Origin: JAKAWQ01 sp963745975
Lineage (GTDB): Bacteria > Pseudomonadota > Alphaproteobacteria > Acetobacterales > Acetobacteraceae
Assembly: GCA_963745975.1 (NCBI GenBank)
Contig: CAVUZJ010000003.1
Span: forward strand, 1-64,000
Reading direction: 5' to 3'
DNA length: 64,000 nucleotides
In this document: positions 60,668-64,000 of the stretch, piece after piece
Position numbering within the stretch: position 1 is the first letter of the stretch
Layout of the letters: each line of letters begins with the position of its first letter
The notes under the pieces: generated by a model
Seen by the model: the letters and a program-made list of their open reading frames with translations, nothing else
Databases searched by the model: none
Told to the model about the DNA's origin: nothing
Position numbers and translations under genes: made by a program

Positions 60668-61610
60668 GACGCCGCGCGACTCGCCGCATGAGTCGCTGCA
60701 TGATTCCGGCACGATCCTCGTCGTCGACGACAATCCGGGCACGCTCGGCCTGCTCACCGAGGCTTTGGAGCGTGAAGGGTTCACGGTGCTGGTCGCGGTG
60801 CGCGGCGAGGGCGCGCTTGCCTCGGTGCAACAGGTGCGACCCGACCTCGTGCTGATGGACGCGCTGATGCCGGATATGGACGGATTCGAGACCTGCCGCC
60901 GCCTCAAGCGCATGGAAGGCGCGGCGACGATGCCGGTGGTGTTCATGACGGGGCTCTCGGACACCGAGCACGTGATCCGCGGGCTCGAGGTCGGCGGCGT
61001 CGATTATGTGAGCAAGCCGATCGTCCTGGAAGAAGTGCTGGCGCGGATCCGCGTCCATATCGCCGGGGCGAGGCTGGTGGCGAGCGCCCACGCGGCGATG
61101 GACGCGGCGGGCAATGCGCTCTTCGCCGCCGACCGCGAGGGACGGCTGCGCTGGGCGACGCCCGCCGCGAGCCGGCTCCTGGCCCTGCTCGCCGCACCCG
61201 ATCCGGGGCTTCTCCCCGAGCCCGTACGCGCGATGCTCCGCCGCGCCCCGGACCCCTCTTTCGGCGACCTGCTGGCGCTGCCGCTGCCCGGCGCGGGCCA
61301 GGAGGGGTCGCGCATACTGGAGATGGGCGTGATCGGCCATATCGGGCGGGACGAGATCGTGCTCCGCGCCGTGCTGGTTCAGGAATCGCGCGAGGAGACG
61401 CGGCTTCGCGAGCGCCTGCAGGTGACGCCGCGGGAAGCGGAGGTGCTGCTCTGGCTCGCGCGGGGCAAAACCAACCGCGATATCGCGGAGATCCTTGGGC
61501 TCAGCCCGCGCACGGTGAAGAAGCATCTCGAACGGGCCTACGCGAAGCTCGGCGTCGAGAACCGGGCGTCCGCCGTCGGGCTGACGCTGCGTGCGCTGAC
61601 GCCTCGCTGA
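60657..61610 (+). CDS. Response regulator with LuxR-type DNA-binding domain
   Basis: A 317-residue protein. The receiver (about 17-135) has Asp68 as phospho-acceptor (LVLMDALMPDMDG) and SKP lysine. The middle (about 145-245) resembles a small PAS-like segment (AADREGRLRWATPAASRLL). The C-terminal LuxR helix-turn-helix is TPREAEVLLWLARGKTNRDIAEILGLSPRTVKKHL. ATG at 60657 lies inside the kinase gene, so production is coupled. Partner of the permease-kinase; likely targets are amiE and fmdAB. Confidence 0.9.
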   Translation: MQRETPRDSPHESLHDSGTILVVDDNPGTLGLLTEALEREGFTVLVAVRGEGALASVQQVRPDLVLMDALMPDMDGFETCRRLKRMEGAATMPVVFMTGLSDTEHVIRGLEVGGVDYVSKPIVLEEVLARIRVHIAGARLVASAHAAMDAAGNALFAADREGRLRWATPAASRLLALLAAPDPGLLPEPVRAMLRRAPDPSFGDLLALPLPGAGQEGSRILEMGVIGHIGRDEIVLRAVLVQESREETRLRERLQVTPREAEVLLWLARGKTNRDIAEILGLSPRTVKKHLERAYAKLGVENRASAVGLTLRALTPR

Positions 61611-61729
61611 GGCGCCGGTCTCCCCGATACCAGGCGCCGGAAGGATCGGCTCCGGGACGGCCGGGCGCTCGGGCGCTCGGCTTTCCGCTCGCGGCCTTCC
61701 GCCGGCGCAGCCGGGCTGTAGGATGCCGC

Positions 61730-62326
61730 ATGCCGAGCAGCCAGCCCCAGCTCACCGTCCATCCCGCGCGCCGTCGGTGCTCTTGGGCCGCGGGCAGCCC
61801 CGCGATGATCGAGTATCACGATCAGGAATGGGGCACGCCCCACCATGACGACCGCGCGCTCTTCGAGCTCATCACCCTCGAGGGCGCGCAGGCGGGCCTT
61901 TCCTGGCGCACCATCCTCGCGCGGCGCGAGGAGTACCGCCGCACCTTCCACCAGTTCGACATCGCGCGCATCGTCGAGATGAGCGACCGCGAGCTCGAAA
62001 CCGCCCTCCTCCACTCCGGCGTCATCCGCAACCGCCTGAAGATGTACTCGGTCCGCTCGAACGCCCGCGCTGCCCAGGGGGCGATCGCCGCCCGTGGAAG
62101 CCTCGACGCCTATCTCTGGTCGTTCGTCGGCGGGAAGCCGATCGTCAATCGCTGGCGCGATGCGGCCGAAGTCCCGGCGCGCACGGAGCTCTCGGACAGG
62201 ATGAGCCAGGCGCTGCGCAAGGCCGGCTTTCGCTTCGTCGGCTCGACGATCTGCTACGCCTTCCTTCAGGCGAGCGGCATGGTGGACGACCACCTCGCCA
62301 CCTGCTTTCGCGCCAGGCGCGGCTGA
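61730..62326 (+). CDS. tag: DNA-3-methyladenine glycosylase I
   Basis: A 198-residue base-excision repair enzyme removing 3-methyladenine. The zinc site is Cys17, His30, His188 and Cys192, and Glu51 (LEGAQAGLSW) is the base-recognition residue. DQEWG, HQFD and FRFVGSTICYAFLQASG are family signatures. The length is usual for the family. Separate from the two-component genes by 119 nt without other features. Confidence 0.95.
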   Translation: MPSSQPQLTVHPARRRCSWAAGSPAMIEYHDQEWGTPHHDDRALFELITLEGAQAGLSWRTILARREEYRRTFHQFDIARIVEMSDRELETALLHSGVIRNRLKMYSVRSNARAAQGAIAARGSLDAYLWSFVGGKPIVNRWRDAAEVPARTELSDRMSQALRKAGFRFVGSTICYAFLQASGMVDDHLATCFRARRG

Positions 62327-62400
62327 GCCTGTTCGCCGAATCGCGCGTCGTTTCGGCCGCGGGCTTGATGTCGCGAGGAGTGGGGTCTAGAGGCGGCTTC

Positions 62401-63069
62401 ATGGGCCAGATGCCGATTGGCCGCTTTCGTGTGGGCCGCCGCCCCATTCTCGCCGCTCCGCTGCTCGCCGTGGCGCCGCTCGCGGCCTGCGGCCAGGACC
62501 CGAAATGGCACAATGTGGACGTGAGCGGGACGTTCCCCCCGCTCGCCTTCACGATGCAGCGCGCCGGCGATGGACGGGAGGTCACGGAGGCCGATTACCG
62601 CGGCCGGGTCGATCTGCTCTATTTCGGCTACACGAACTGCCCGGACGTCTGCCCGACGACGCTCTCCAACATGGCGACGGTGTTCAAGGATCTCGGGCCG
62701 TTGGCGAAGAACGTGACGATGTTCTTCGTCACCGTCGATCCGAACCGCGACAGCCTGCCCGTGCTCGCCCGCTATGTCGCCCTCTTCGCCCCGGAGATCG
62801 TCGGGCTGCGGGGAACGCCGGATCAGCTCGCGACGCTCGCGCGGCGCTATCGGGTGGCCTATTCGGTGACGCCTGCGACCAAGACGAGACCCTACGAGGT
62901 CTCGCACAGCGCGGCGATTTATGTCTTCGACAAGTCCGGGGCGTGCCGGCTGATCATTCCCTCGATGGCGAGCCGAACGCCGGACATTGCGGGGACGGCG
63001 GCGGATCTGAAGGTGCTCGAGGAGGCCGGGCCGCCAGGCTTGCTGGCCCGCCTGCTGCACATGGTTTAG
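62401..63069 (+). CDS. SCO1/SenC family lipoprotein
   Basis: A 222-residue lipoprotein: hydrophobic leader with lipobox LAAC (Cys30), then a thioredoxin-like fold whose copper-binding residues are Cys80, Cys84 (NCPDVC) and His169 (VSHS). Such proteins deliver copper to the CuA site of cytochrome oxidase or act as thiol reductases. AGAGGCGG lies before ATG 62401; an earlier ATG at 62368 is less well placed. The stop TAG is followed by AGCGTGG, like the left edge of the palindromic repeat. Confidence 0.9.
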   Translation: MGQMPIGRFRVGRRPILAAPLLAVAPLAACGQDPKWHNVDVSGTFPPLAFTMQRAGDGREVTEADYRGRVDLLYFGYTNCPDVCPTTLSNMATVFKDLGPLAKNVTMFFVTVDPNRDSLPVLARYVALFAPEIVGLRGTPDQLATLARRYRVAYSVTPATKTRPYEVSHSAAIYVFDKSGACRLIIPSMASRTPDIAGTAADLKVLEEAGPPGLLARLLHMV

Positions 63070-63092
63070 AGCGTGGTTCCACGGTTTTGGGG

Positions 63093-63120
63093 GAGGGTTC
63101 GAATCCCTCTCGGTCAGCCA
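63093..63120 (+). pseudogene. tRNA 3'-end fragment (T arm plus acceptor strand and CCA)
   Basis: T stem GAGGG (63093-63097) and CCCTC (63105-63109) enclose TTCGAAT, then TCGGTCA, a discriminator G and CCA at 63118-63120. No matching 5' acceptor (TGACCGA) or anticodon arm exists upstream, where the Sco gene ends at 63069. It is either a truncated tRNA or the tRNA-end copy left by an integrating element at an attachment site. Confidence 0.6.
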
Positions 63121-63240
63121 ATCTGCGCTGCAGCACGCCAGAGCCCTCCAGAGCGGCCGGCATTGCGAGCAGCCTCACGGCCGTGATCGATCTGTCTGCG
63201 GGCGCTGGGCCGCCGGGTCTTGCAAAGCGGCGCTGAGTTT

Positions 63241-63264
63241 CTTACTCTTACATGTAAGAGTAAG
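63241..63264. promoter_or_regulatory. Perfect 24-bp palindrome, toxin-antitoxin operator
   Basis: A perfect 24-bp palindrome, centred between 63252 and 63253, arm sequence CTTACTCTTACA. It lies 9 nt before the antitoxin start and its right edge runs into the ribosome-binding site AAGGAGG (63262-63268). AbrB-type antitoxins bind such sites to repress their own operon. Confidence 0.75.
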
Positions 63265-63273
63265 GAGGTGGCC

Positions 63274-63507
63274 GTGCGCATCACATCCAAAGGCCAGGTG
63301 ACCATTCCGGCTGAAATCCGCGAGCAGGCGGGGCTGCTGCCGCAGACGGAAGTGGAATTCGAGTTCGATGGCAAGGCCGTGCGCATCGTTCGCGCGAAAG
63401 CCCGTAAGAGCGCTGGGCGAGGCGCTCGACTTGTCGCTCATTTGCGAGGACGCGGCGATGTCGCGATGAGCACGGACGCAATCATGGCGCTGACCCGCGC
63501 TGACTGA
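63274..63507 (+). CDS. AbrB/MazE-type antitoxin (VapB-like, GTG start)
   Basis: A 77-residue protein. The N-terminal swapped-hairpin domain is RITSKGQVTIPAEIREQAGLLPQTEVEFEFDGKAVRIVRA (2-41); the C-terminal tail would neutralise the toxin. GTG 63274 has AAGGAGG 5 nt before it; the frame is open further upstream but without a better start. The stop directly abuts the toxin start. Confidence 0.9.
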   Translation: MRITSKGQVTIPAEIREQAGLLPQTEVEFEFDGKAVRIVRAKARKSAGRGARLVAHLRGRGDVAMSTDAIMALTRAD

Positions 63508-63915
63508 ATGACGGCGGTACTGATTGACGCCAACGTTCTTCTCGACGTCATGACGGAAGACGCTCGTTGGTTTGCGTGGTCGGCGGAGGCCGTAGAGCGT
63601 GCCGCCGACCGCTATCGCCTCGTCATCAATCCGGTCATTTATGCCGAGGTCTCGATCAGGTATTCGCGCATCGAGGAGCTCGACGCCGCGCTTCCGAAAA
63701 CCATGTTCGACCGTGAAGCCATTCCGTACGAAGCCGCCTTTCTCGCAGGCAAGTCGTTCCTGGCCTATCGCCGGCGGGGCGGAACAAGGCAATCGCCACT
63801 TCCCGATTTTTTCATCGGCGCCCATGCGGCGGTTGCCGGATATCCGCTGATGACCCGGGATGCGGCGCGCTATCGGACTTATTTTCCCAAACTGTCCCTG
63901 ATTGCTCCGGACTGA
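63508..63915 (+). CDS. PIN-domain toxin (VapC-like ribonuclease)
   Basis: A 135-residue PIN-domain protein. The acidic metal ligands are Asp7 (LIDANVLLD), Glu47 (YAEVS), Asp100 (LPDFFIGAHA) and Asp118 (TRDAARYRTYFP). Such toxins cut tRNA or rRNA. Starts immediately after the antitoxin stop. The pair lies between a tRNA fragment and a palindromic repeat, which suggests a mobile insertion. Confidence 0.9.
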   Translation: MTAVLIDANVLLDVMTEDARWFAWSAEAVERAADRYRLVINPVIYAEVSIRYSRIEELDAALPKTMFDREAIPYEAAFLAGKSFLAYRRRGGTRQSPLPDFFIGAHAAVAGYPLMTRDAARYRTYFPKLSLIAPD

Positions 63916-63951
63916 GCTTCCGCGCGACGCTTGATGTCGGTTCCAGTCGGC

Positions 63952-64000
63952 TAGAGCGTGATCGCCGAAGGTGGAATCACCGAAGGCGTGAATCACGCGA
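63952..64000 (+). repeat. ~105-bp double-hairpin repeat, copy 6 (cut by window end)
   Basis: Half A (TAGAGCGTGATCGCC... to GAATCACGCGA) is present up to the last base; half B lies beyond the window. Nearly identical to the left part of copy 5. Confidence 0.85.

Noticed and set aside
63067..63120. Complete tRNA or tmRNA gene
   Set aside because: No 5' acceptor, D arm or anticodon arm can be drawn; only the 3' T arm and CCA are present.

Overview
The window is high-G+C DNA with Alphaproteobacterial character, most likely Rhodospirillales in the broad sense. This is inferred from gene content and codon style; no taxonomic search was possible. Genes are dense, mostly in short operons with 1-4 bp start/stop overlaps.

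Region by region: 1-48 is the 3' part of tRNA-Pro(CGG), followed by an SDR protein lacking the usual catalytic residues and a 295-bp nested inverted repeat. 1165-7043 (minus) is a ugpBAEC glycerol-3-phosphate-type ABC operon with a Pho-box-like site upstream and an amidase plus small partner at its distal end. 7146-10229 carries a class III aminotransferase, apt and a TctC/Bug-like binding protein. 10230-24685 is accessory in character: an AT-rich island, a PhyH oxygenase divergent from a sulfotransferase-like gene, several regulators and enzymes, remnants of IS21 and IS481 transposases, a frameshifted TetR gene, a mandelate racemase homologue, a peroxiredoxin-GST-SDR cassette, and four of the six copies of a ~105-bp palindromic repeat. 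24859-29290 is an ArsR-methyltransferase regulator with metH. 29371-40615 holds an ArsR/dehydratase pair and two ABC operons, livJHMGF and dppABCDF. 40697-45508 has a CMD-family protein, a cyclopropane-fatty-acid synthase, an MFS permease and a methyltransferase.

The most distinctive part is 45572-61610. It begins with a form I aerobic CO dehydrogenase cluster (coxMSLDE; the CoxL loop carries the form I AYRCSFR motif). Next come formamidase (fmdA) with fmdB, an NCS1-like permease ending in a cysteine-rich domain, DUF190 and crcB (fluoride exporter), aliphatic amidase (amiE), and a 1117-residue protein that fuses a paralogue of the same permease, with the same cysteine domain, to a hybrid histidine kinase, followed by a LuxR-type response regulator. 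I read this as an amide-sensing and amide-use locus in which one permease copy transports and the other acts as receptor.

The window ends with tag (3-methyladenine glycosylase I), a Sco1-like lipoprotein, a truncated tRNA 3' end, a VapBC-type toxin-antitoxin pair with a perfect palindromic operator over its ribosome-binding site, and the start of a sixth copy of the ~105-bp repeat.
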